NCBI GenBank assembly: GCA_938743325.2
Contig: OW568893.1
Coordinates: 310,001-374,000, forward strand
Length of the DNA stretch: 64,000 nt
Direction of reading: 5' to 3'
Source: Pycnococcus provasolii
Lineage: Eukaryota; Chlorophyta; Pseudoscourfieldiophyceae; Pseudoscourfieldiales; Pycnococcaceae
Part shown: positions 31,201-41,100 of the stretch, one piece after another
Position numbering within the stretch: position 1 is the stretch's first letter
Layout of the letters: every line of letters starts with the position of its first letter
The notes under the pieces: model-generated
Told to the model about the DNA's origin: nothing
The model's input: only the letters and a program-made list of their open reading frames with translations
Database searches by the model: none
Translations under genes and position numbers: made by a program

Positions 31201-34200
31201 CCTCCTTGCGGCTTAATTCAATCTTTCGCTTTTCCTTTGACACCTTGCGTTGCAGAGACACCAGAGTTTCCTGCGACTGAGCAACTTCATTCGTGACGCG
31301 GTCAAATCGTTCCTCGTCAAAGCTCGACGAATCGTGCGCATTCGCGGTGTTTGCCCCGCCGGACAAACGACTTGCACTTTCACCGTCAAATTCCATCGTG
31401 TACTCCACCTCAGTCGCTACTGATGCCGCTGCGTCTGCACCTCGAGTCACCATAGTCGCGCCGCTTAGGTGCGACGACGAGGGCAAAACATCCTCCGCAA
31501 TGTCGTCCGAGATGGACGCACCCGAAGTTTCCGCTCTTGCCGCAGCTTTTCCTTGCAAAGTGGACGCAGATGCCACAAGAGCAAGGCGCTGGCGCTCGAG
31601 ATCGGCACGCACCGATGCAATGGAACGTTCCGCATCTGCACGGTCCGCTGCAAGCTGCATCAGCACAAGGCGCTCACCGCGTGTTGGCATTTGACTGGGG
31701 TCGTCCTCCGATAGCGCTTTCTTGTTCTTGCGGCGCTTCGGATCGCTTGCCCAGAGCTTCTTCAGCTGCGCCTTGGCAGAAGCCTCGCGCAATTTTAGAT
31801 CCGCCTGAACTTCCGCGATGCGTCGCTGCGCGACTGCCTCCGATGCCGCGAGCGCTTGTGCGTGTGCGTCACTCGCCACTGCCGATATTTCCTCGGCGAT
31901 GCTTGACGACGAGGCTTTCGCGCGTCCCGCCCGTGCAGGCGGCGTGGCGACAGCCTCATCGTCAACTTCATCCTCAATGCTGCTCGATGAATCGCGGCCT
32001 GCAGTGCGTCCGGCGCCAGGGATTGATGCGGTGCCATCCGCATCGCCGATTTCATCCGCAATCGAACTGGATCGCTCGGATTGTGCTCGCTCATCCTCCA
32101 CCCGCGCTTCGTCCATTCCGGCCACGACATCATCCAAAATCGAATCTGACGTAACTGCCGCGGCATCGGCCGCCATAGACAATTTGTTCGACGGTCCGGG
32201 GGAGATGGGCGCGTCAAAGTCGTCGGTGTACAAAGCCGTGCTAGCGAGGGCTTTTTCAGCAACAGGCTGCTCCGTTCCAACAGATGTGCTCTTAACCGCC
32301 TCCTCCTGCCTGGTCTGCTGCACCGCGAGATTTACTTGCATGGAGGCAATCTCCTTCACCGCGTTGAGGTTTTCGGCATGAATCGTACGAACGGCACTCT
32401 CTGCCGCAGCCTGAAGTTCTTCCTTTGCCTTGGCGCGTTCCTCTGCCAGAGCCACCTCAGCAGTGTGACTCGCGGCTGATAGCAGAGCACGTTGCTCTGC
32501 CAACGCATCGGCCATCTGTGCACTCACGGCGCTCTCTGCTGCAGCAGCCTGCGCCCGGGACAGTGCCGCGGATGCCGCTAGGTTTTCGGCGTGCTTCTCT
32601 GCATTGGCAGCCTCCTCGAGAAGATCGAGCTCGGTCAAGACGCGTCTTTGCAGCTCCTCGGGCGATAGACGCTCACCGCGATCTGCCGCATCGTGAGCAA
32701 CAGCGGCAGCAGACGCGGCAGCAGCAGAGCGCTGCTCGATAGAAATTTGGGTGTCATTTGCGGCGACATCATCGGATGATGTTGCAACTTGTGTGTTAAG
32801 TCCGGTAGCACCACCTGACTTGACAACCATGGAAACGGCGGCGGCAATCGCGGCCTGTACGTCCTCCTTGGCTGAGGCTTCCATGGCAGCCAACTTGGCC
32901 TCTAGGGCGGCGACACGCTCGTCACTTCTTCTCTTCTCTTCATCGGCGGCAGCAGTACCGTTCACTTCTGCCTCAGTCGCATACTGAACAAACAATGCTG
33001 CCGCATCGTGCGATGTTGGAACTTTCGTAGACTCAGCGGATGCAGATGGAATAGCTCTGGCGAGCAGCGCACTAAAAACACTTGTCCCATCAGCCGCGTT
33101 GCCCAGTGGCATCGATTCATCATCAAGATAAGCGGACTCCACATAGGTCCTGTCTCGCTCACGGGTCGACACGGGTGCAATCTGAGTAAGTCCGATGAAT
33201 TCTGCAGGTTCCGTCGAGACATTCATGTCATACTGTGCTGATTCGATTCCGCTCAGTTCGAAATCAGGCGAAAACGTGCGTTCCTGACGTGTGCGAGCGA
33301 CTGACGGCACCCCACGAGCACCCCGTGCACGGCGCCTCCGCCGCCGCTCACCGTCATCTGAGCTAGTTCCTGAATCGCTCTTAGTTGCGTGTACTGAAGG
33401 CTGCTCATTTCCCGCCAGCATTCGATGCAGAGCAGCCGTTGCGTCCTCCGCCTCGGCAGCCTCGACCGCAACCTCAGGTGCTTTCGCGGCGGAGTCGCCG
33501 TGAGGATCATTTCCAGAAAGCATGGCGTGCAAAGCAGCCGTCGCATCCTCTGCGTCATGGAGTAGCTCTTCCGCCTCCACCGGGGCGATAGCCTCTCCTT
33601 CTTCCTCCACGTCTGCCGAATGGGAAGTATTCGTCCCCTCCTCATCTCGAGCTGCATCCTGTTGCCCGGGCTCATTGGCAGCGAGTTGTGCATGCAACAA
33701 TGCCGTCGCGTCGTCTGCATCTTTCTCATTTCCAGCAAGCTGTGCATGCAATAGCGCCGTCGCGTCATCGGCTTCTCTAGTTGCCTCGTCATCTTGATCT
33801 GTGACTTTCGCACCGCCACCCTTGGCATCTTCCTTTGCATTCTTTGACTCTGTATCATGTGTGCGCGATGCACGCTGCACCGCAGCAAGCTCCCGAGCCG
33901 CCTTTTGTGCGTCTTGAGCAAGCCTGGAAAGAGTTTCTTCAGCTTCGCGTTCTGCCGCTCGTGCCTTCACCGCATTCGTTTTTGCCAAAGGCGCCGTTTC
34001 ACTCTGCGCCGGTTGAGATGTGAGAAGGTCGGGTGCGGCTTGTGTCAATACGGCAATGCGTTCGCTCAGCCGACTTGCAACGTGCTTCAGCTGGTCTAAT
34101 TTTTCTGGGTATAGATTCCGATCGAGAGCACGGACATTTGAGGCACCTCCGGCACTTGGAATAATGTGCGGCGTGTGCACCGTCGTTGCAAAACGTCGCA

Positions 34201-36862
34201 ATGCTTCGGCACGCCGAGCTGCGGCTGCCCGTTGACGTGATGCGAGGCGAAGCTCCACCTGGCGCGCATTCAAAGCTGCGGTAGCCGACGCCTTCGCTCG
34301 TCCCTTCTTCACCGGCATCGCAAATGCCGCCGAAGGGCGTACGGGAATCGCCTGGGATGCGACATATTCGGCCGCTTGAGCAGCGCTCATCAAATCTTGC
34401 GCGGCTCGCTGTCGCTTGAGTTCGCGGCGACGCTTCTTTCGTGCAAGTTCGGCCGCAGCCTTTTGTCTTTGGCGTCTTTGAGCTTCCAGCTGACGCTCAC
34501 GCTTTGTGCGCACCTTATCCGAGAATTGACGCATACGCTCAATCTTTTGTTTTGCCGCATCCACTGGGTCCATCGGAGGCGCCGCAGCTGCAGCGGCGAT
34601 TTTTGCTGAAAGTCGCTTGGCAAGTGCCTTGGCAACGAGTGCCTCCTTCGCACCAGCGCTCTGCTCCGCCGTCCTGGGAGCTGAGGTTGGTGGCTTTGAG
34701 GTGTCTGCGATTGGCGAGTCGGGCTTTAGCGCCTGCTGCAGCAACTCCTCAAAACGCTCCTTAGATCGTGTCAGGCGAGCCTGTGGGAGAGGGCGAGAAT
34801 CAACCTCCCGTGCCAGGCTTGGGCTTGGCGGATCTGAACCAGCATCCCAGCCAGTGGCATTCGCGGCATCCAGGTCAATAGGACCACGCCAAGCAGGACG
34901 CGCCTGTGTCGGCCTGGGCGGGCTAGCGCTCTCCGACTCTGGCATCGGCTCCCTTGTCACCGCAAGGCCAGCAAAACCTGTGATTGGCGCGGGACGCGCA
35001 TTCGCAAAAGCCTCGCGGCTTTTCTGTGCAATTTCAGCGAGGCGAGCCTTCTTGATTCGCTTCAAGCGCTCTGCATCCTGTTTTGCCATCGTAGATGCAC
35101 GCCGCCTGTCCTTGCGACGACGGTCGATATATTCTTGCACCTCCTGTGGATCCTTCCTGCCAACCTTCGACTTACGTTTTTCGGCCGACTCTGCAGCATT
35201 CTCGCCCTTGAGCTGCGCTGGCGCAGTAGAAGGTCGCATCGTCTCCTCGTCGGCACTCTTCTTTCGCATTGCCGCCCGCCATGGACGATCGTACGACTTG
35301 CGTGCCGAAGAGGTCTGGACGTCTTCAAGTCCCACGATAGCAGTCGGCTTCTCAAGCGAAGCAAGCAGCGATTCCACATCCTTACGTGCTCGAGCTGCGT
35401 CAGCCTTGGCAGTTTCCATCTTCGCAGCGCTGGCGGGAGCTTGGCTGGTGGACGTTCCTGGCGTGGATTCTCCCTGCAACTGATCTTCTGAAGCATGCGC
35501 CTTTTCACGCGCCTTTCCACGCGCCTCCTCAGGTAGAGGTGGGCGTCGCCGTTGCTTCGCCGACGGCTCGTTCGTCGCCCCCTTCGTGGGCAGCGCCGCG
35601 AGACCTCCGGCAGGTTGCGCCGCCTTGTCAGCCGTCTTGTCTGCCTTATCTGAGCTTATGGACCAGCCTCCTCCAGTACTCAGCGGATCGAAGGCGCGTA
35701 TCGCAGTATCTTTTGAGGTGGTGCGAGCCGTTGTGGCAGTCTCCTCCTCGTCAGGCTTCACAACTTTCGCGCGTTTGCGGATCGCCGTTGCCCTCGTCAT
35801 GGGAAGTCCCGAGAAGCTGAGCTCAATCTTCTCCGTCGGCTCCGCGTTTTCCTTGTTTGGCGGCGGTGGCGGCTGCAGCTGCTGGCTTGCCGCCTGCTCA
35901 TCGAGTGCCACCTTTGCTCGCGCAGCTCGCACGGCAATGGCATTCGCCTCGTTCTCGCGCCGTGCACGATCTGCTAGAGCCCGCGCCGCCGCGCGAGCTT
36001 TTTCTTTTGCCTCAATCTCCGCCTCCGCTCTGCGCCTTTCCGCACGTAGGCGTTCCGCGGCGCGCTGTGGAGGCGGTGCCAGCGGTACGTTGGCACGAGG
36101 TGGCAATGTAGGCGCCGCCGAGCTGACTGCTCGAGACGGCGGTGCAGAGCGCGGCCGGGTGGGCACCGTCAGTGTTGCGGTCGGTGCGTTGTGTTGTGTC
36201 TGTGGCCGCGGTGGTTGCGCGTAGTGGCGCATCAGTGCTTCCACCTCACGCGCTCCCGGGTCTACCCGAGGTGCCAGCCTGACGATGCGGTCACGTTTCG
36301 ACGCATACCTCGCCGCCTCGACGACGCTCTGCGGCGGTGCGACGTACTCGGCGCGTCTCTTCGGCCTCTGCTTGCGCACACCTCCAACGCGCGCACGCGC
36401 GGTTGCAGTTTTTGTGAGTCCCGGCATGCCCGCTAGTCCGCTCGGCGGAGGTCCGGGAGGTGGCGGTGGCGCTTGTGACGTCGAGTTTGTTGTTCCTTTG
36501 GGTTGTCTTTCGTGCAGAAGTCTTAGCGCCTCCGCCTGTATGCGCCTGAGTGTCGCGGCGAACGCCTCGTCAGAGCGCTCCACAGCTGCGTCGTCGCCGT
36601 ATCGCATCGTCGTCGGTTGTTCGCTTTGCTGCGATGGCGCCATGGCTGACGCCGCGAGTGCCGCGGCGCTGATGGCGGCCGCCGTCGCTTGCTGCTGCTG
36701 CTGCTGCGCGACTGCTTCAGCTGCTGCAGTACCGCCCACACCGGCCGGCTGTGAGTTTTCGTCGCCGAACATGACTTGGAAGGAGTTGGCCGGCGCCAAG
36801 ACGTTCCCCAAGGCTGCGTTTCCCGTGCGCACCGTCGGCGAAGTCTTGCGGCCCCTAATCAT
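28208..36862 (-). CDS. Giant 2884-residue coiled-coil and acidic repeat protein
   Basis: One uninterrupted 8.65-kb frame with an ATG at 36862. The N-terminal third is basic and Lys/Arg/Ala-rich with predicted helices (RKKRRRELKRQRAAQ type). Four copies of a DATAxLHxxLxGNE motif lie near residues 1030-1155. A long Ala/Glu coiled coil spans about 1290-1560. Then come many acidic motifs of the form S-I/L-x-D/E-D/E-I/V (about 1570-2225), and a duplicated module YT[DE]SFVD...GGID (about 2225-2450). The C-terminus is helical. No enzyme domain is seen. Composition suggests a large cytoskeletal, basal-body or centrosomal scaffold, which is inference only. A poly-Gln run sits near residues 53-58. Confidence 0.85.
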   Translation of the reverse strand: MIRGRKTSPTVRTGNAALGNVLAPANSFQVMFGDENSQPAGVGGTAAAEAVAQQQQQQATAAAISAAALAASAMAPSQQSEQPTTMRYGDDAAVERSDEAFAATLRRIQAEALRLLHERQPKGTTNSTSQAPPPPPGPPPSGLAGMPGLTKTATARARVGGVRKQRPKRRAEYVAPPQSVVEAARYASKRDRIVRLAPRVDPGAREVEALMRHYAQPPRPQTQHNAPTATLTVPTRPRSAPPSRAVSSAAPTLPPRANVPLAPPPQRAAERLRAERRRAEAEIEAKEKARAAARALADRARRENEANAIAVRAARAKVALDEQAASQQLQPPPPPNKENAEPTEKIELSFSGLPMTRATAIRKRAKVVKPDEEETATTARTTSKDTAIRAFDPLSTGGGWSISSDKADKTADKAAQPAGGLAALPTKGATNEPSAKQRRRPPLPEEARGKAREKAHASEDQLQGESTPGTSTSQAPASAAKMETAKADAARARKDVESLLASLEKPTAIVGLEDVQTSSARKSYDRPWRAAMRKKSADEETMRPSTAPAQLKGENAAESAEKRKSKVGRKDPQEVQEYIDRRRKDRRRASTMAKQDAERLKRIKKARLAEIAQKSREAFANARPAPITGFAGLAVTREPMPESESASPPRPTQARPAWRGPIDLDAANATGWDAGSDPPSPSLAREVDSRPLPQARLTRSKERFEELLQQALKPDSPIADTSKPPTSAPRTAEQSAGAKEALVAKALAKRLSAKIAAAAAAPPMDPVDAAKQKIERMRQFSDKVRTKRERQLEAQRRQRQKAAAELARKKRRRELKRQRAAQDLMSAAQAAEYVASQAIPVRPSAAFAMPVKKGRAKASATAALNARQVELRLASRQRAAAARRAEALRRFATTVHTPHIIPSAGGASNVRALDRNLYPEKLDQLKHVASRLSERIAVLTQAAPDLLTSQPAQSETAPLAKTNAVKARAAEREAEETLSRLAQDAQKAARELAAVQRASRTHDTESKNAKEDAKGGGAKVTDQDDEATREADDATALLHAQLAGNEKDADDATALLHAQLAANEPGQQDAARDEEGTNTSHSADVEEEGEAIAPVEAEELLHDAEDATAALHAMLSGNDPHGDSAAKAPEVAVEAAEAEDATAALHRMLAGNEQPSVHATKSDSGTSSDDGERRRRRRARGARGVPSVARTRQERTFSPDFELSGIESAQYDMNVSTEPAEFIGLTQIAPVSTRERDRTYVESAYLDDESMPLGNAADGTSVFSALLARAIPSASAESTKVPTSHDAAALFVQYATEAEVNGTAAADEEKRRSDERVAALEAKLAAMEASAKEDVQAAIAAAVSMVVKSGGATGLNTQVATSSDDVAANDTQISIEQRSAAAASAAAVAHDAADRGERLSPEELQRRVLTELDLLEEAANAEKHAENLAASAALSRAQAAAAESAVSAQMADALAEQRALLSAASHTAEVALAEERAKAKEELQAAAESAVRTIHAENLNAVKEIASMQVNLAVQQTRQEEAVKSTSVGTEQPVAEKALASTALYTDDFDAPISPGPSNKLSMAADAAAVTSDSILDDVVAGMDEARVEDERAQSERSSSIADEIGDADGTASIPGAGRTAGRDSSSSIEDEVDDEAVATPPARAGRAKASSSSIAEEISAVASDAHAQALAASEAVAQRRIAEVQADLKLREASAKAQLKKLWASDPKRRKNKKALSEDDPSQMPTRGERLVLMQLAADRADAERSIASVRADLERQRLALVASASTLQGKAAARAETSGASISDDIAEDVLPSSSHLSGATMVTRGADAAASVATEVEYTMEFDGESASRLSGGANTANAHDSSSFDEERFDRVTNEVAQSQETLVSLQRKVSKEKRKIELSRKEALLERIRDEANQLREELAALTRAKGSAAAAAGTAPAPALALSAQVGSTTAPAPMDSDEIEEDETLALAAEVRPINQTLATASTIEEEVVDDDDAIEDEFADVVAPISATAASFPRTAEAQAATVAANAVAEQARQAIDAALALPEEPPLTESEELEEVRLAALETELQQLRVSARRARNRVKEAALQEQVAAMRTAVDDARHAMVNPRPAAPSPLQAPAPATQRRARGSRAPLPAPVASTVVEDVPEVEEDDIRTVDRILPEVSEMLADSISEEIDSVVEHEASLVEQSKIASELSEDIVVEEPEEDETEEKDETTVAAVELSEEIEVEAEDEDEDEVAQSASEADPVYTESFVDDDQSDMRSSQERSFRNDSALSSEKPTGAAEDGDDSPRQFKIGGMNVVLGGIDELLAQSNEVDPELPVEADPAKETTVAAMAHSSGESVRTSEAMMSSRDDISADWAPDHSTESAERSAQASPDPPVLQQKEEGKAEQDEEDQQYTDSFVDEDATARSGLLSSSEGRTSSPSPQPPRSPSEPEAFVIGGARVMLGGIDDLMGESDDGLQASADFAPSEGTTTTGPPDVPPTDADEDQAVGVGALEEQEEGEDDDDDDGMPPPLEEVDDDDDVELEIEEEDEAQPISVESEEFVIPQGADLAEAETTTTATTPTPPTTEVASAMTNELLSDSFHAMEEAMRTKDERQEDLPPRPASPAVAITVPIMDEQLDMPEPSISAGGAEVLTVEYEDEFEEDEEDDDDDEVVEQRQPPSSVVPSNQMEDSESETDSDDDVPRPADPTEGAASKTARVDMTAAFVDAAASAMRDQGSTPPPLVALAASAGVPEEMRQALVDSYASLARVPSPDDSASSMASAAYSAMASDRDTLHRAAKRRMHEFAKHSDDARARRREAQLVVAAQQFSANPPPPPPPGDDLGPAQSGQLHEDALKAMLEHDARIDEEEESYEHGARYVAAKKALIDRVAESIYEDLVADLVQSMQSCEDK

Positions 36863-38164
36863 ACTTCAACGCCAGTCTTAACAACCACAAAAATACCTTA
36901 TTAACCACAACAACACGACCTAACCAACACTTGACAAACTTGACAAACTTGACAAACTTGAAAATGCGCGAAATCGAAATCGAAATCAAAATCGAAATCA
37001 ATATCGAAATCAAAAAAGGCTCCCCCCCCCGGAGGCTTTTCTTTCTTTTCCCTCCGGACTTGGAAGGGAAAAGAAGGGGGGGGGGGGGGGGGGGGGGCTC
37101 AAAACCGTCCCTCCCAATGCATTCCCTTCGGTTCTTCCCTCCCTCCGTGTTCTTTTCTCTCCTGATGGGAAAGACGCGCGCAAACTTCATTCAAAAATAA
37201 CCCGGCAGGGTTCCGCCTCGGGCTCGGCCTCGGACCCCGTTTTCCGGGTTTCGGGGTTCGGGGGGAAGGGAGGGACATCGCGGATTCGCGGCGCGCTCGC
37301 GAGCCGCTGCCGGGACTGCGGCGGGCGGCGGCCCCGTCTCCTGCAGCTTTCAACGCCTCGAACGCTGTCTGCGACGCCGCAGTAGAGTCCTTTGGGTCCT
37401 GCGCCGAGGTCGGAGGCGGCTCCGGGACCCCCCTGTTGTCTCCGGCGAGGCGGCGAAGCGGACCTGCGCTTGCGCAGCCTCAGCCGGTGACAACCCCTGA
37501 AGGAATCGCTTCACCGTGGCCTCATCTCCCAGCTGCGCGGCCGCGCGGGTGACAACGCCTGCAGAAGCGGCGATACTTGCTTGGCGCGCAGGTACTCTAG
37601 CAGCTCCCCCCCAGTCTGAGCCGTGTTGAGGGGGTCGTCACCCCAAACCCCTAACTGGGAGTGTCGTCACAAATAGCAAAGACCAGTGATTGAGAGTACA
37701 GTTTTTGTGCTAAGTCGCGCTACCTTGCCATCTATACTAAAGCCTCCCAATAATAGATCTGCTTCTTTCGTAGGAAGGCATGCCACCTGGCTCAGCAGGT
37801 GCCGCCGCGGCAGAAGGTCTCCCAGTAGTTGCACGCCGATGACCGCGAGAGCGGCAAGTGCCTGCCGATACCCGTCAGCCATCCATGCCAAGCATTCCGT
37901 TCAAGACCAGGCCCGCCAAAAGCTCTTGCAGCTCCTCGTGCTTTTGTATGCTCCTCGAGGACGTTTTACCCGCCATGGCGGACCCGGTGGCGAAAGGGGC
38001 CCAAAAGGGGCCGGAAGGGGCCGGGCCTCGTATCACCCCGCCCTCTACCATGGATCCCCATGCCCAGACTGGGAGGGAGGCAAGTCCGTGTTTCATTCTC
38101 AGGGATCCAGCTGGCAGGCCCACTGATCACATTATTTGTGATTTGTGATTTTAAGGCGTTTGCG
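36863..38164. other. 1.3-kb divergent intergenic region
   Basis: Between the giant gene and the glycosyltransferase. It contains three tandem TTGACAAAC units (about 36930-36960), an ATCGAAATC hexamer-type repeat (about 36968-37013), a G22 tract (37076-37097), then GC-rich sequence. The minus strand from about 37350 to 37980 has coding-like composition in interrupted frames (for example LGDEATVKRFLQGLSPAEA) but no assignable family. It may be a decayed gene or element remnant. Confidence 0.45.
37076..37097 (+). repeat. G22 homopolymer tract
   Basis: Twenty-two consecutive G bases in intergenic DNA; the exact length is unreliable in most sequencing. Confidence 0.9.
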
Positions 38165-41100
38165 ATGCCGACGCTGCCGTGCCGTGTGCGTGTGTGTGTG
38201 CTTAAGGTGCTAAGTGTGCTTTGTGTGCTGTGTGCTCTCCCTCTGTCTATGTCTATGTCTGCGTCTACGTCGCATAATAAGCTCTCCTCTCACTCAGGGT
38301 CTATGTCTTCCTCTCACTCGCCATCTTCGGGGTTGCGCGTCGCCATCTTGCACCACTACCTGCGCGTCGGAGGCATGGAACGATCCATCCTTCACATATG
38401 CCAACACGTACACCGCGTGTCAGGTGCAGGTGTCCTGAACACGCACAACAATACGCTTCACATAAATACGCCCACCGTCTTCGTTCTCACGCAGTGGGAC
38501 AAAGTTATGCCCAACAACACATACACGGACGTTCACGTCAAGATCAAGGCCATGCTCCAGCGAAGACAGTGTCGCGTCAACATGGAGTTCGCTAACCTGA
38601 TGCCCGCGCCGCTGCAGGCGGGAGTGGAACCGGCGCACGTGCGCGTAAGCCACCCCGTAAACGTCGCCACGGCCGCACGACTTCGAGACCACCTCAGGCA
38701 AAACTACGACGTCGTGCACTCCTTCTACGGAGGCGCAGCCTTCTCGTCTGTGGGCGTCGACATCGCGTTCGCGGCGTGCGTAGATGGAGTTGCTCGTGCC
38801 GACGCGAAGCAGCCGTGCTGTGGACACGTCGCAAGCGTCGGTGCGCCCGTGCCTCTGCTGCCATCACACGCAGGCGCGGTCGTGCTTGCCGACGCGCACT
38901 TCTCGGAGCACATCATGGCCGCATCAGCTGTCGTACTGGAGCCAGTCGCTGAAGTGCGCTTCGTCGAGGCGGGCGCCGATGTGACACAAGACGAAGCGGC
39001 GGCTGATCGCAGCACGCAGCACGACATCGTGACAGTTGGAGGCGCTGCGCGACAGTCTCCACAAAAGCAGGTCCCGTTGCTCGTCGCCGCGGTGATGCGC
39101 GCCGCGCAGCATATGCGAGATCCTGCGAAATCCCAAGCATCCAACGGACCCAAGCTACGCCTCGTGTTTGTCGGAGGACGCGCTGACGGATCGGGTGGAG
39201 AGTCGCTGCGACAGGCAGCAGAAAAAGAGGCGCGCACGCACGGCTTACTTCCAGGTAGCGACGTGATCATCGAAGCCAACGACTTTCCTGGAGCGCTTGA
39301 CATGGATGCGGTGCTACCCTTCCTGGCCCGCAGACTTGACATATACGTCCACACCTCCGCTTGGGATACAGCGGCTTACAGCCTGCGCGAAGCGATGGCA
39401 ATGGGAATTCCGTCGATCGCGCTGAAGACGAACGCGGGCGCCGAGGAACTTCTTGCGCAGACGACATCGTATCCACAGGCGGGAATGCTGGTGTCGGCTT
39501 CAAATGCCGCTGACGGCAATGTGGTGGAGGCGCTCGCGGAAGCCATCGTGCGCCTGGCAACGAATGCCACAATGCGCGCAGCATTCAGCGCGGCTTCGCA
39601 TGCCCGTCTACAAGCACGTCGTGCAACACCGTCTGAATTCGCGAGAGCTGTTGCTGATGCGTACCTGCGCGCCTCAGCACGCGCAGGATGTCAGCTGACG
39701 GAGGATCACTCAGAGGCGGCACTCCCAAAGCCAGGCGACACTCCATGGGCACCGCATCGTCTTGAGTCAGTTTTGCACGCACGCTGCGGTCCTCTCCGTC
39801 AGCGGCCACTGCTTGCGCTGCTCATTATGGTTAAGAATGAGGCGCGCAACATCGAGTTCACGCTAGACTCCGCCCTCGCATTCGCCGATCACGTACTCGT
39901 CGTTGATACGGGTTCGAGCGATGGCACGGAATCGCTCGCAAGCGCGAAGCTTAATTCGACGATTCGGAATCGTGGCATAGTGGAGTCAGTGCCGTTTCAG
40001 ACCATGTCTGCGACGAGGAACCACGTCATCGCACGTGCCAGCGCGCTCTTTCCCTGCACGCAGTGGTTCTTTTTCATGGATGCTGGAGACAAGCTGGAGA
40101 ATGGAGCTTCGCTACGAAGCCAGCTGTCGTCTGACGACGTTGCAAGCCACGATGCTATGCTTCTAACACGTCGCTGGCTTACGCCGGCGTCGTCGGAAAT
40201 AAAGTCTTCGTGGGACGATGCTGTGCAGTCCGCACGTGCGATGTACGGTGGCAGCGTGGAGGATCACGTGTGGTTGGGCGTTCATCGTCCTCACCGGGGG
40301 TACTTCTACCACGGCGACGTGCACGATAGGCTCGTTGCCCCTCGAGGGGCGCCACCAGCGGCATGTGGATCTGGCGAGAAAGCTGGCACCGACATCCTAC
40401 CCAGCTGCCTCGTGCTCGGCCGCGGTGTGCTTGTGACGCAGACGCGCGACGCAGATGAGCGCAGGAAGACCAGCGCTCGACATGCTCGCGAGGGATTCGC
40501 GCACCTGATCGCAGACGTTCGCCAATCTTTGGCGTCTGGCGGCTTTGAGTGGATACATGATTGGGACGGCTTTGGCAGTGCGCCCTCCGTTGCACCCGCG
40601 GCGGCGGAGGCGCGCTCGTCGCTGTTTGAGCTCGCGCGCTTGCATGCCGCGAAGGGCAATGCAAGCCTTGCTTTTGGCTTGTACCAAGAGGTGGCTGGTC
40701 GCTGGCTTGATCCCTTTCCGTACGCATCTTCGGCGACAAGTGACGATGGCGGCTCACCCACGTGCTCGGTTGAAATTTTCCTCAGCTTGCTCGGCCTCGC
40801 GTGGCTCGGCGAGGCATCCAAGGCTCCTTGGGATGAGGTTGCGAAGTACCTCGACCGTGCACGTCGCTGCGATCCCATGCATCCGGAGCCACTCGCGATG
40901 CTGGCTGTGCACCACCACGCGAGCGGCGACGGCGAGATGGCACTCACGCTGTCACGTCTCGTTCTCAGCCGAGCGCGATTGTTGGATTCTGGGAAATTTC
41001 GTTGGGTTCATCGTCCAAGTGTCGAGTGCGTCGCGCCCGTGCTGGTTGCTTCTCACGCTCCCTCCGTCGATGTGCTGAGCGCATACGAAAGACGCAGGTT

